Assembly (NCBI GenBank): GCA_013368325.1
Contig: JAACJK010000219.1
Location: 1,054,001 to 1,118,000, forward strand
Source: Ephemerocybe angulata
Taxonomy: Eukaryota > Basidiomycota > Agaricomycetes > Agaricales > Psathyrellaceae
Length of the DNA: 64,000 bases
Direction: 5' to 3'
Shown here: positions 45,887 to 56,209 of the stretch, one piece after another
Numbering within the stretch: the stretch's first letter is position 1
Layout of the letters: each line of letters opens with the position of its first letter
Notes under the pieces: model-generated
Database searches by the model: none
What the model was told of the DNA's origin: nothing
Seen by the model: the letters and a program-made list of their open reading frames with translations, nothing else
Program-made: the position numbers and the translations under genes

Positions 45887-46766
45887 CTTTGACAAAAGGA
45901 AATGGTATGAGAAGCTCTTGGAGTGATGACTCTGGTTCAGTTCGTGTCCCATATCGCTGATGTTCGGGTGAAACCTGATGACGGGATGCAGTGGATAGGC
46001 GGACGGTGGAGCATATATATTGGGTGGGGCTTTACTATTTTCGTTCGCGTCTTCGTATTCGCGGGCTCCTTTTCGTTTTCCTGTTGCTTATTTCGCTACG
46101 CTTTTGTGTCCTAATTCCTTCGTGGTCGCACACCAAGCTGCGGCATTCACGAACTCCGTAGTAACACGACCCTCGGCCACTGCTATCAAACTCACCTTTC
46201 GTTTCCTCATGTCTAGAGGCCGCCGCACTCATTAGGAACCCTCGACTCGCCGTCTGAATCTTCGCTCGTGCATTCCCCCATCTTCTCCTCGTGTCCAACG
46301 ACGCGGAGAGCTTGTAAGTCACCGTCGTTGATGCTTTGGGACTCGACTCATCGGGTGGCCAGTCGATTTAAATTTTAGACTGTAGTCGCGATTTGCACCC
46401 GGTGTGGTGTGGTGTCGGCTTATGTCGAGTCTACAAAGGCCTCCAGTGAGTCGAACTGTTCAATTGACATCTTCGCTGTGCTTACCGATCGAGCTTGACT
46501 TCGGGAGAAGCCTGCTGTCTTCCGGCCAGGTTTCGTTCGATGGCGCAACGGCGTGCGATGGGGTCGTTCTGTGTCGTCGTCGGTAGGAAGGAAAGACGGC
46601 AAGGCGGTGGTGGTGGCCAATTCGGGATCGCTTACGTGAGCTTTGGTTAGGGGCAAAACTGCCACCCATACGTTACTTCCCTCTGTCTGATTCTAATCCT
46701 GACCTAAGCGCCCAGATTCTTCTCGTGCTACCATGATAGTATGTATGTACCATCGCTGAAAGCGCC
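45887..46766. other. Right-arm spacer, partly without left-arm counterpart
   Basis: The spacer between the SRPK copy 4 start and the SRPK fragment is about 880 bp here, against about 260 bp in the left arm. Similarity to the left arm is visible near 45887-45960 and again from about 46690. The 650 bp or so between looks unique. I see no terminal repeats or convincing gene; a small insertion or a left-arm deletion would explain it. Confidence 0.45.
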
Positions 46767-46907
46767 TCACGCCATCCTAGAGTAGCCAGAATAACTTAAA
46801 TGACCTCCGATGCAGCGGTCGAAAGCACCGTACAACCACTCGTCGCCGCAAAAGTCGCCAGGCGTGGGTCTGTCGGCTGAGTTAACTCTTAAGCACAGTA
46901 CTGCTCG
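46767..46907 (-). pseudogene. 3' fragment of an SRPK-like kinase
   Basis: The last about 45 codons of an SRPK-like gene (LRVNSADRPTPGDFCGDEWL, YGAFDRCIGGH, then SYSGYSRMA and stop at 46767). Going right it ends abruptly at TGCTTAAG and is joined to the 3' flank of the pseudouridine-synthase gene. It corresponds to the 3' end of SRPK copy 2 (from about 23869), in inverted orientation. Confidence 0.88.
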
Positions 46908-47143
46908 GCGCCTAACGACTGTTCCAGTGACCAATACATATTTCTCACTTGCCATTCCTTATACCTTCGCTTTGAAGGGTTCCATGTTAGTAATGTATGT
47001 ATATATCCCTAATCGACACGACACAGGACGGCTGCACCTTTCTGGGCATCGAACTTGGGCAACCAACAGCATCTCTAATCCAAGCACCAAGCCACAAAAC
47101 ATAAATCAAGCATCTACTCCAATCAATCTACTGTCCCACTCTA

Positions 47144-49480
47144 CTACTCACTACGATCCCACTCCCACCCCTCCGCAGCCCACTCCGGCATCCCCGTCTC
47201 AAACGCCCCCAGACTCGTCGTATACTTCTTCGCGTGCAAAAAGATATACAGCTTCTCGGGTTTGGGATCGGGGTGCAGAGGCAAGTAGCACTCGGGGCAG
47301 AACCGCACCGCGTCGGGCTCCGTAAGGGTGTTCACATCAGGCAGAGGCTCCAGCGCGTCGATCTTCTCTTTAATCTCCTCAGTCGTGTACTGCGGAGCAG
47401 CCTCAACAGCAGCAGCAGGCGTCGTCGCAGCCTCCGACCCCTCCGCCGAGGCCGAGGTCGAGGTCGAGGCACCCTGTTCCTGCTCCTCCTCCCCAGGAGG
47501 CTTGTTCACAAACCCAGCCTTGTTCCCGCGAATCCTGCGCCTCTGCAGGGGCGGGGGCGTGACGACGAGACTGTGCGGGTTCATCGCGCCCTTGGTGCGG
47601 AACACGACGTCGCGCCAGCGGCTCCAGTCCTCGTCCTCGTCCTTCATGTTGCGCAGGCGCGTGATGACGCCGACGGCCTCCGCGGAGAGCGGCACCGGCG
47701 AGCCCATCCCGATGTCGTCGCCTGTCTCGCGCGGGAGGAGCTTCGTCGTCGCTGTGGGCACCACTGTGGGTTTGGGTTTCAGCCATTCTTTGGGCTTGCC
47801 GCTTTTGTTGAGTGTGACTTGGGGTGTGTCGTTTGTCTCTGGAGTGTCGGTGGTGGTGGTGGTGTTGGTGGGTTCGACTTCGGAGGGGGAGAGGGAGAGG
47901 GTTTGGACGTCCTTGGAGAGACATTCGGGGCTTCCGTGTTTTGCGGTGAGAGATTTGAGGTGCTCTGGGGCGGTGGGCGGGGCGCGCTCGTCGCTGGGCG
48001 TCGTGTCGATGCCGTTCTTGCCGACGTTCTCGCCCCAGATTCGCTTCTCGGAGTAGACGGGGTCGTTCGCGATGGGGTGTCCGAGGAACTGGAGGTGAAC
48101 GCGGAGCTGGTGTGCTGTGGGTTTACGCCGTATCCGTTAGGATAGGAGTGGGGATTAGAGGAGGAAAGTGGCTTACAGCGGCCGGTGTGGGGTTCGCATT
48201 TGACGACGCTGGTGTCGGTGTTGGCGTCGTATCGGATGAGGTTGAAGACGGTCTTTGCGTGCTGTTGGGAGTGTAAGAATACTTGTGGGTTGCACATGAA
48301 AGAGTGGCGGTACCTTTCCCTCTGGGTGGACGATGTTCAGTCCCATCTGTCTGTCGACGGTTAACAAGGGCTCTTCGCAGACGATTTCGCCTCTGTAAAG
48401 GACTAATCAGCTCCTGGAGTTCTAGGTGAAGGCGAATGCACGTACTCGGGGAACTTGCCCTTCACGCGGGCGACATACTCCTTCTTGACGGTGCCTGCGG
48501 TGAACTCTGCCGTGAGGAGTCTAGCCCGGGCAACGGTGAGGGGGATGATCATGAGCCCGGAGGTGAGGCGGTCGAGTCGGTTCACAGCTACAACACAAGG
48601 TAAACCGTCAGTTCACATACACTGCTGTCAGGATAGGAAGGAGGCGACGTACTGTAGACTTTCTCATATCCGAAGTCGTTAACGAGGATCTCGATCAGTG
48701 TGTTGCGGAAGTAACGTCCGCTCGCATGTACGGGCTGGGGCAGGGAAAAGGAAAGAAGGAGGGTGAGTGGGTGCGGTGGTGCTGGAGAGGAGCGAACGGA
48801 CGAACGATGCTGCCTGGCTTTTCGACGACGATGAATTCGCGCTCTTCGTCGGTATGGAGGACGCGCACGGGGGTGCTCGTGACGGGGGGTTCGTGTCGGT
48901 GCACGACGTTCCTGCAAGAAACAGCTCACATGAGTACGGTTGAGATGGGAGGGGGGAAGGGGAGAGCGCACTCGATCCTGTCTCCATCGCGCAGTCTTGT
49001 CGTTGGGCTTGCGATTTGCCCGTTTACAGTCGTCACCCCGGATTCCAAGGCATAACGCTACGCCCAATATGAGCCAAAATGCAGTGGAAGCCAAGAAAGA
49101 ATACACACGTAGTATTCCATCGAGCGATCCCTAAACTCAGTAGACACAACCTCCAAAAGCTCCCTCCCAATCCACCGCATCTTCGTCATCGTCGTATACG
49201 GGTACCAATACGGCGCGATCTTCTTCAGGCCCTTGGGCGCCGGCACCTCTGGTATCACGATTCTCTTCCTACTGCTCCCATTTTCTTGGGTAAGGACGTT
49301 GTTAACGTTGTTGTTGGCCTGTTCCTGGAACATCGCGCGGAGCCAGTTGGTGAGGTTGTGCTGGAACTGGAGCTCGGCGGGGAGGTTGAGGAGGGCTTTG
49401 TGTGTGCGGCTGGAGCGCGCGATTTGGCTGAGGATGTGGGTTGCGTTTGCGGAGGAGCCTTTGGGGAGGGGCGGGGGCAT
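47144..49480 (-). CDS. PUS9: tRNA pseudouridine-32 synthase, PUS9/RIB2 type (RluA family)
   Basis: This is a multi-exon gene of roughly 630 residues. The enzyme isomerises uridine in tRNA. The N-terminal motif [31 protein letters not shown] typifies the Pus8(Rib2)/Pus9 branch. An S4-like SGVTTVNGQ and HRHEPPV follow. The catalytic core has [33 protein letters not shown] (the catalytic Asp), [11 protein letters not shown] and [21 protein letters not shown] long low-complexity insert follows and then a conserved tail ([30 protein letters not shown]). First exons: 49109-49480, 48972-49057, 48806-48911. The intron after PGSI has a GTTCGT donor. The DRAP-deaminase domain of yeast Rib2 is not seen, so Pus9 fits better. 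Its 3' end is partly duplicated at 27.8-28.2 kb. Confidence 0.88.
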
Positions 49481-49688
49481 GCAGGGACCGGGAGGAGGTC
49501 CGTGCGGCTTATAATTCGGATGAAGGAGGGAAGGAAGAAGTGAAGTGAACTTTGACGCCAAAATGATTTCTTCCTCTTGCCGCCCGTGACAACTTCCGAT
49601 CAAGTTTCCATTTCCGGCCCAACTCTTCCTCTTCCTCATACCCCCACCTCGACCCACAACTACACCTCGAACTCGAGACAAGACTCCG

Positions 49689-50458
49689 ATGAGCAACCCC
49701 AGCACCCCAGGCCCCTCATCTCGACCGTCCTCCGCGGCGGGCACAGGCTCACACAAGCACGCCTTGACAGCAGTAGAGAAGCAGCGGTCACAGCTGGAGC
49801 GGCTGCTGAAGGACCCCTCGAAGCCCGTGTACATCCCCGCGCCGCCGAAGGAGAAGGGCATCCGCCCGCCGCGCGAGATGATGAAGAACGTGCAGGGCTC
49901 GAGTGCGGGGGCGGGGAGCGGGGAGTTTCATGTGTATAAGGCGGCGAGGCGGAGGGAGTATGAGAGGTTGAAGATGTTGGAGGAGCAGCATGAGGCGGTG
50001 CGTATGACTTTCTCTCTCTCTCGCTCTCGCTTCCGGGAGTATGGCTACTGATATCGTGGGTACTGCAGGAAGTCATAACCTCCGAGTTTGAGAAGAAACG
50101 CGCAGAGGCAGACGCCATCGCCGAAGCAAAAACAGCCAAGAACCGCGCAAAGCGCCAAAAGAAGAAAGAAAAATCCAAGAGCAAAGGCCCCTCCAAGGCG
50201 TCCGACTCAAAAGACGGAGACGGCAAAGCAGCAGATGAATCGAGCGTGCCGTTCAAGAAACGGCGGTTAGTCGTGGGGCAGGAGTTGATGTTCAAGCGGC
50301 CCGGAGGGGAGGAAGACGAGAGTGGGGACGAGGAAGACGGGCAGGAGACGGTTGGACCGCAGGTGCCGCTGGCGCAGACGAGTAGTGTGCCTGGGCCGGA
50401 GGAGGCCCTGCCTGTGAAGGTGGTGGAGCACAAGATCAACATTATCGAGGACGACTAG
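49689..50458 (+). CDS. PRKRIP1-like protein (DUF1168), spliceosome-associated
   Basis: Two exons (49689-49997 and 50069-50458) give 232 residues. The DUF1168 signature is clear: QLERLLKDPSKPVYIP, then VQGSSAGAGSGEFHVYKAAR, then RREYERLKMLEEQHE and a long basic helix with AKTAKNRAKRQKKKEKSKSK. The end is acidic. Human PRKRIP1 is found as a long helix in the catalytic-stage spliceosome. The gene is divergent from the pseudouridine-synthase gene, with 208 bp between the start codons. Confidence 0.9.
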
Positions 50459-50653
50459 CGTTGGCGTCGAGTGACTTCTCACCGCATTCATACCACGAAC
50501 CATACCTACCGTCACTAACACAACCCTCACGACGGGAGCCAGCACTGCAGTAACAGATCCGCATTGCGCAAGCGTAATATATGTACTTTTCCAATCTAAC
50601 GAGACAGTCCACGACTATGATTACACCCCTGTCCATTACACTATATCCGCACT

Positions 50654-51719
50654 TTACTTCCCGCTGAACACCGTCAGCAGCGCGAAGCATCCGTATAGTA
50701 GGCCCACAGGGTATGCCACGAGCAGCCGCTGCTCGTTCATCTGCAACACGGCGGTGAAGATGCCCGAGGCGGCGTATGTACACCAGAATATCGAGAGGAT
50801 GGTGACGATGTAGCCGAATGTTGCTCTGCACGAGACGTACGTAAGGAAAGGACGAGTAGGGCGCAATTAGCAGGCTGCTTGTAGGTACAGGGAGGGAAGA
50901 GACGCACTCGAGTGTGATCATGATGTTTATTGCGCTGACGCCGACCATAGGGAGGAGACAGTACCCGAGGACGGAGGCTGTCCGGTACGCGTCGATTCCG
51001 CGCTCGGACATGAGGTTGAGGAGTGTGTAGATGGAGATGGAGCCAAAGAGGCCCACACCGTAGATGTAGCCAAAGTTTGGTTTTCCGGACTGCGCAGGAG
51101 GATGGGCGTTAGTTTGTGTGTTCGTGTCGTAGTCATTCATTCATCGGGCTCGGGCACGGGTTCGACTTATGCTGGAGTAGGGGAGGGGAGGGGAAAGGGG
51201 AGGAGAGCGACGTACGAAAAGCAATGAGATTCCAAAGCAGAAGAAAAAGATGATAGGTCCAGCCAAGTCTGCATCGTCCATAATACGGCTATCGACCTGC
51301 CGCAGCGGGTTCAGCACCGTCAACGTCTTTGCTCGTATATGCGAAAAGTTGATCCCCAGCTCTATCCACCCAAGCAGCAATCAGCTCTGGCACCATACAT
51401 AACGAATAGCAGCAGCGCACGCACCTTCAAGCAACGGCGGCTCCCCCTCGATTCCCCCTGTCCCAAATGCCGTCCACCACCCTGCCTGGCTCTGGATGTT
51501 GCCCCCATACGCTCCCGACGCGGAGATGCTTCCCTGCGGTACCGAGCCGTGCCCGTCGAGGCTTGGCCTTGACCCCGGATACGCGTAGGCTGCCGCGCCG
51601 TTGGGGTCCACACCGCCGCCGTAGAACTGGAGGGGCTCGACGGGGGCGGCCTGGTAGTACGACGGCTGCGACGCCGAGGATGTTGAGGCGCCGTAGGCGC
51701 TTGTCGAGTCTTGCCACAT
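50654..51719 (-). CDS. YIP1: YIP1 family membrane protein (YIPF5-like)
   Basis: The product is about 265 residues in four exons, starting at ATG 51719 (first exon 51425-51719). Yip1 acts in COPII vesicle formation and in binding Ypt/Rab GTPases at the ER and Golgi. The cytosolic N terminus is Tyr/Gly/Ser-rich and ends in the motif [17 protein letters not shown], the conserved ELGI box. Helices follow: [80 protein letters not shown] and [27 protein letters not shown] and GYCLLP are family-typical. Confidence 0.92.
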
Positions 51720-51903
51720 TGCGAGCTGAGAGAGTGGGTGGAGGGAGATCCTGGAGTGAGTACGAGGAGGAGATTGGTGCGACACGGGGCGCTTTCCGCC
51801 CACGTCAATGCATCTGATGGCCTTGATGGCTCGTCACGTGCGGAAGATTTGAGTCCCGGCGGTCATTGGCTGGTGCGGCAAGGCATCTTTTCCTCCTACA
51901 GTC

Positions 51904-52956
51904 ATGGTGCGTACCTCTGCTCTTGTTTTCAGGATTAATACTGACTCTGCGATTACAGCCTCAGGTGAATGGTGCTCTCGGATCCACGATGGAGGCGGTA
52001 TTGACGGGTCTCTAGAATGCGTATATCGAGGAGAGTATCAAAAGACATGGTCGGAGGCTAGATCATTTCGAGCGCAAGTGAGCACCCATCCCCACCCACG
52101 TCGTCCATCCCTGACCCCCCACAGGCGCAAGAAGGAGGCCCGTGAGGCCCATCGCTCCTCAGCCGTCGCACAAAAACTCTTCGGTATCAAGGCCAAGCTG
52201 CTGCACCAGAAACGCCACGCCGAGAAGGTGCAGCTCAAAAAGACGCTCAAGGCCCACGACGAGCGCAATGTCAAGAAGCCCGACGCCGGCACCGTGCCCG
52301 AGGGCGCCCTCCCCACGTACCTGCTCGACCGCGAGGGCCAGCGCGACGCCAAGGCCATGTCCTCTGCTATCAAGCAGCGCAGGAAGGACAAGGCCGCCAA
52401 GTACGCTGTGCCCCTGCCCCGCGTCCGTGGTATTGCGGAGGATGAGATGTTCAAGGTCCTTAAGACAGGAAAGAGCAAGAGCAAGGCGTGGAAGCGCATG
52501 GTTACGAAGGCGACGTTTGTGGGCGAGAGCTTTACGAGGAAACCTCCCAAGCTGGAGCGGTTCGTGAGGCCGATGGCGTTGCGGTTCAAGAAGGCGAATG
52601 TTACACATCGTGCGTGCTTTTGCTCCTCACCTTATTTCGTCTCTGTTGTTGACGAAACGTGTGTTGCGCTTGTACAGCCGATTTGAAGGCAACTTTCCAG
52701 CTGAACATCCTTGGCGTCAAGAAGAACCCCCAGTCGCCCATGTACACGCAGCTTGGTGTCCTGACAAAGGGTACGATCATCGAGGTCAACGTCTCCGAGC
52801 TTGGTATGGTCACCACCGGTGGTAAGGTCGTCTTTGGAAAGTACGCCCAGATCACGAACAACCCTGAAAACGACGGGTGTATCAACGCCGTCCTCCGTAC
52901 GTCTCCCTTCCTCCCTCGATCTCATTGTGTTCTGACGCCTCTTCTCAGTCGTCTAA
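51904..52956 (+). CDS. NSA2: Ribosome biogenesis protein NSA2
   Basis: Six exons (51904-51906, 51959-51964, 52016-52077, 52125-52609, 52678-52896, 52949-52956) give 260 residues, close to yeast Nsa2 (261). Nsa2 is needed for 27S pre-rRNA processing in pre-60S particles. The sequence reads [36 protein letters not shown], a basic helix, then the C-terminal S8e-like barrel ([37 protein letters not shown]) and ends INAVLLV. The first exon is just the ATG, the second is 6 nt and the last is 8 nt. Each is supported by the family's invariant ends MPQN and VLLV. Confidence 0.95.
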
Positions 52957-53310
52957 ACACTCCCGGCTTGGTCACCACTGGATCCGTTTGTTATACACTC
53001 ATTGCATCTTTACATTGCTCGGTCGCACTTTTTTCTTGTTATGATCTCTACGATGTTGTATCCTTAGTCCTTTTACATAGTCTGCTGCACCTTTTTCATC
53101 CATTTCGTCGTGATAATGTTACCTGGGCGGTGTATACCTACAAAAATTCATTGGGCCTATGCGTCCTCACTACCAGCACTTCAACTATCCTCCATCCCCT
53201 TCCTTTCAGTTCGGAAAGTCGAACTCGGAGTGATGAAGATAATTTGCTGACCAATACACGCTAAGCCCATCCGCTCCGGGCTCCGTTCCTTCACTTCACC
53301 CTCTCCCTCC
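52957..53310. other. Intergenic region
   Basis: This is the NSA2 3' flank and the RMT2 promoter. It is T-rich with no recognised element. Confidence 0.4.
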
Positions 53311-54869
53311 ATGTCGCACTCCCACTCACATCCAGCCAACGACGTCGACATGACGAACGCCGAAGGCGGGTCCATGGACGCGGGGGACGTCGCGATCCTC
53401 CTCGGCACGCAACTCATCAGCGCGATCCTCAACGGCGCCTCGCTCGACACCGTAAAAGAGCTGGTGCAGACCGGCGGCGCGCCCGTGTGGTTCCAGGACG
53501 AGGAGGGCGAGGGCATCTCGCCCTTGCACGCTGCGGCGTATGTGCGCGATGCGGAGATGGTGAGGTGGTTGATTGGGCAGGGCGCGGTGTGGAATGCTGG
53601 TGAGTGAATTACTATGGACTGGGTGGAGGTGGGACTCTTCTGGGCGTCTATCTTATCTGAGATGCGTGTGGTGTAGTGGATAATTTGAAGAATACGGCGG
53701 GGGATGTGGCGCTTTCGTTTAATGATTTGGAGACGTATACTGTTATACGGGATGCGGGTATTCGTGCAGGTTCGTTCTTTTCTTCCTCTCCCTCCTCCCC
53801 GGCTTCCGAGCCATTTTCACCATCCCGCTGCGTCTGCGGGTGGGATCTCCTCCGACAACCGCTGATAACTCCCAGGCAGAACTCCTCCTAGGCCTCCTTG
53901 AGTCCAAAAACCGCGCGCCGATCGAGACGCCCTCCAACCTCGTGCTGAAGCAGGACGACGACACCGCCGCGGCCTCCACCGATGCCTTCCTCTCGAGCAA
54001 GCTCATCTACACCACGGACGAGTACGGGCAGAAGATCTGCATGGTGAAAGTGCCGAAGAAGACGATTGTGTTTACGGGGGAGAATGGGGAGGGCGAGCCG
54101 GTGGTTGAGGATGGCGAGGAGGAGATTGGGGTGATGATGGGGTGGGAGCAGGGGATTATGGAGGAGACGGTGAGGAGGCTGACGAAGGGGTTGCCGGAGG
54201 AGGGGCTTACGGTTTTGAACGTTGGGTTTGGACTGGGCATTGTGCGTCTTGGCTATTTCTCTTCCTTCTATTGGTATATTTGCTGACTTGGATTGGTTTG
54301 GATGGATGGGTGTAGATCGACACTCTGTTCGAGTTCCTGCCTACTCTGCCTGCGCAGCACGTCATTATCGAGCCTCACCCCGACGTCCTCGCGCATATGC
54401 GTGCGGAGGGGTGGTACGACAAACCGAATGTTACGATCCTTGAAGGAAAGTGGCAGGACTTTATCGCGAATGGGAAGCTGCTCGAGTTTGGCGGGTTCGA
54501 CGTTGTGTATACGGATACTTTCTCGGAGGACTATGCTGCTCTGCGAGCTTTCTTCGAGGAGCTGCCGGATCTCTTGAGTGGCCCAGATGCGAGGTTTAGT
54601 TTCTTCAATGGGCTGGGCGCGACGAGTGAGTTCTATCGGGATCGTCTTCCATTGGTGGTTTGCTGATGAACCTTATGTTAGATGCGCTTTTCTACGACGT
54701 GTATACACATATATCCGAGTTGAATCTGGCTGATATCGGGTTGGATGTACAGTGGTCCGATGTAGACGTTACGACCGACGAGGAGGAGCGATGGGGGCAG
54801 AGCAGGGAGTACTTTAATCTCCCGATCTACAGGCTTCCGATAGCCAAGATGAAGGACATGATGGCATAG
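53311..54869 (+). CDS. RMT2: Protein arginine N5-methyltransferase RMT2
   Basis: Five exons (53311-53599, 53677-53769, 53880-54241, 54316-54625, 54682-54869) give 413 residues. Rmt2 methylates the delta nitrogen of an arginine in ribosomal protein uL11. The N-terminal ankyrin-like part has GISPLHAAAYVRDAEMVRWL and NTAGDVALSFND. The methyltransferase core has VMMGWEQGIMEETVRRL, LTVLNVGFGLGIIDTLF (SAM motif I), HVIIEPHPDVLAHMRAEGW, FDVVYTDTFSEDYAALRAFF and RFSFFNGLGATNALFYDVY. These match the family closely and the length is normal. Confidence 0.94.
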
Positions 54870-55035
54870 AAGCCAAACACCTTTCTGTAAAATAAAAGTG
54901 CTATATCTACTACCTGTACTACACCCAAGCCTCCCCACGACGCGACGGTCGACCGACGCGCTTGGATATGAGCCAATGATTGATCGCGTCCAGCTGGGAT
55001 TTGCCCCTAACGAACCTTGTCCTCCAACCACCATC

Positions 55036-55838
55036 ATGACGATCAACAGCCTGTACATATTCGATAGGCGTGTACCCTCCTTCATCCCTCCCCCACCCAA
55101 ATAATAACGTCAAAAACCCATATACACCCACCCAACGACCCCTACGCCCCCAATTAGACACTGCATCTGCGTGTACTACCAAGACTGGCACCGCACGCGC
55201 CGGCCCAAGCCCGCGAGCGAAGCAGGCCTCCTCCCCGCCGTCTCGCAGGCGGTCTCCGCCGCCGCCGCGGGCGACGCTGCTGCTGCTGCGCACGCTACCG
55301 CGAGCACGTTCAGCTCGCCGAGGAACACGCTGCAGTCGACGACAGGGACGGTGGTGGCGATTAGCAACGAGCTGCCGCCGCCGCCCCCGTCGACGGCGGG
55401 CGCGGGGGTGGGGGGCTTGACGAGCACGGGGCTGGCGTTTGATGAGGAGGCAAAGTTGGTTTATGGAGTTGTTATTTCGTTGAGGAATATGGTGAAGAAG
55501 ATATCGGGGAGGTGCGTGCATCCTACACCCATGATGGAACCGTTACTAACACAAAGATCGTTCTACAATGCAGAGACGAGCAATTCACATCGTACCGCAC
55601 CTCTGCGTACCGCCTGCACCTCTTCGAGACGCTCTCGGGGTACAAGTTCGTCATGCTCACGGACCCCAGGACCGAGAACATGCGCGTGCAGCTCCGCCGC
55701 ATCTACGAGGGGCCCTTCCTCGAGTTCGTCGTGCGCAACCCGCTCGTCAAGATGGACTCGCGCGAGCAGGGGATTGATAACGAGAACTTTAGGGCCGCGC
55801 TCGACAGGATGGTCAGGGGGCTGCCGGTGTATGCTTGA
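55036..55838 (+). CDS. BET5: TRAPP complex subunit BET5 (TRAPPC1)
   Basis: Three exons (55036-55067, 55158-55511, 55574-55838) give 216 residues. Bet5 is a longin-fold core subunit of TRAPP, the tethering and Ypt1-GEF complex at ER-Golgi. The sequence is MTINSLYIFDRHCICVYYQD, WHRTRRPKPASEAG, an Ala/Ser/Pro-rich insert, then KLVYGVVISLRNMVKKISG, FTSYRTSAYRLHLFETLSGY, FVMLTDPRTENMRVQLRRIY and FVVRNPLVKMDSREQGI. The insert makes it longer than yeast Bet5 (159). The first intron would have a GC donor (AG|GCGTGT), because only that join keeps IFDRHC. Confidence 0.93.
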
Positions 55839-56209
55839 CAGCCTAAGGCCTAAGGGCGCTTGGTGATGGATCTTGGGATGGACGAAGGCTTTCATTTTAT
55901 AATGTTACAGAGATAATGTAGATGATACCCGGAGAGCCGGACGAAAGCGATATAAGTGTGTATGTATGTGCAGCGTAGGGTTCGGTGAGGGGGACGATGA
56001 GTGTATGAGGGTTGGGGGTTGGCGGGACAACGTAAAAACAAGAAAGCATTGAACACTGTAACACAAAGCAATGCAAGATAGGTATACGCGATAACTAGGG
56101 TAAGGTGAAAGGTAAGCAGAAAGAAATGGAAGTGAAATCGAGACGAAGATGTCCACCAAAAAGGTACGCGAAAACAAGAGGAACGGCACACGCAAGTCCA
56201 CTGCAGTCT
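55839..56209. other. Convergent intergenic region
   Basis: This is the 3' flanks of BET5 and the Fun30 gene. No feature is recognised. Confidence 0.4.

Noticed and set aside
47234..48145. Long plus-strand frame opposite the PUS9-type gene
   Set aside because: It is a shadow of the coding strand, which carries clear RluA-family motifs and a matching 3' duplicate elsewhere.
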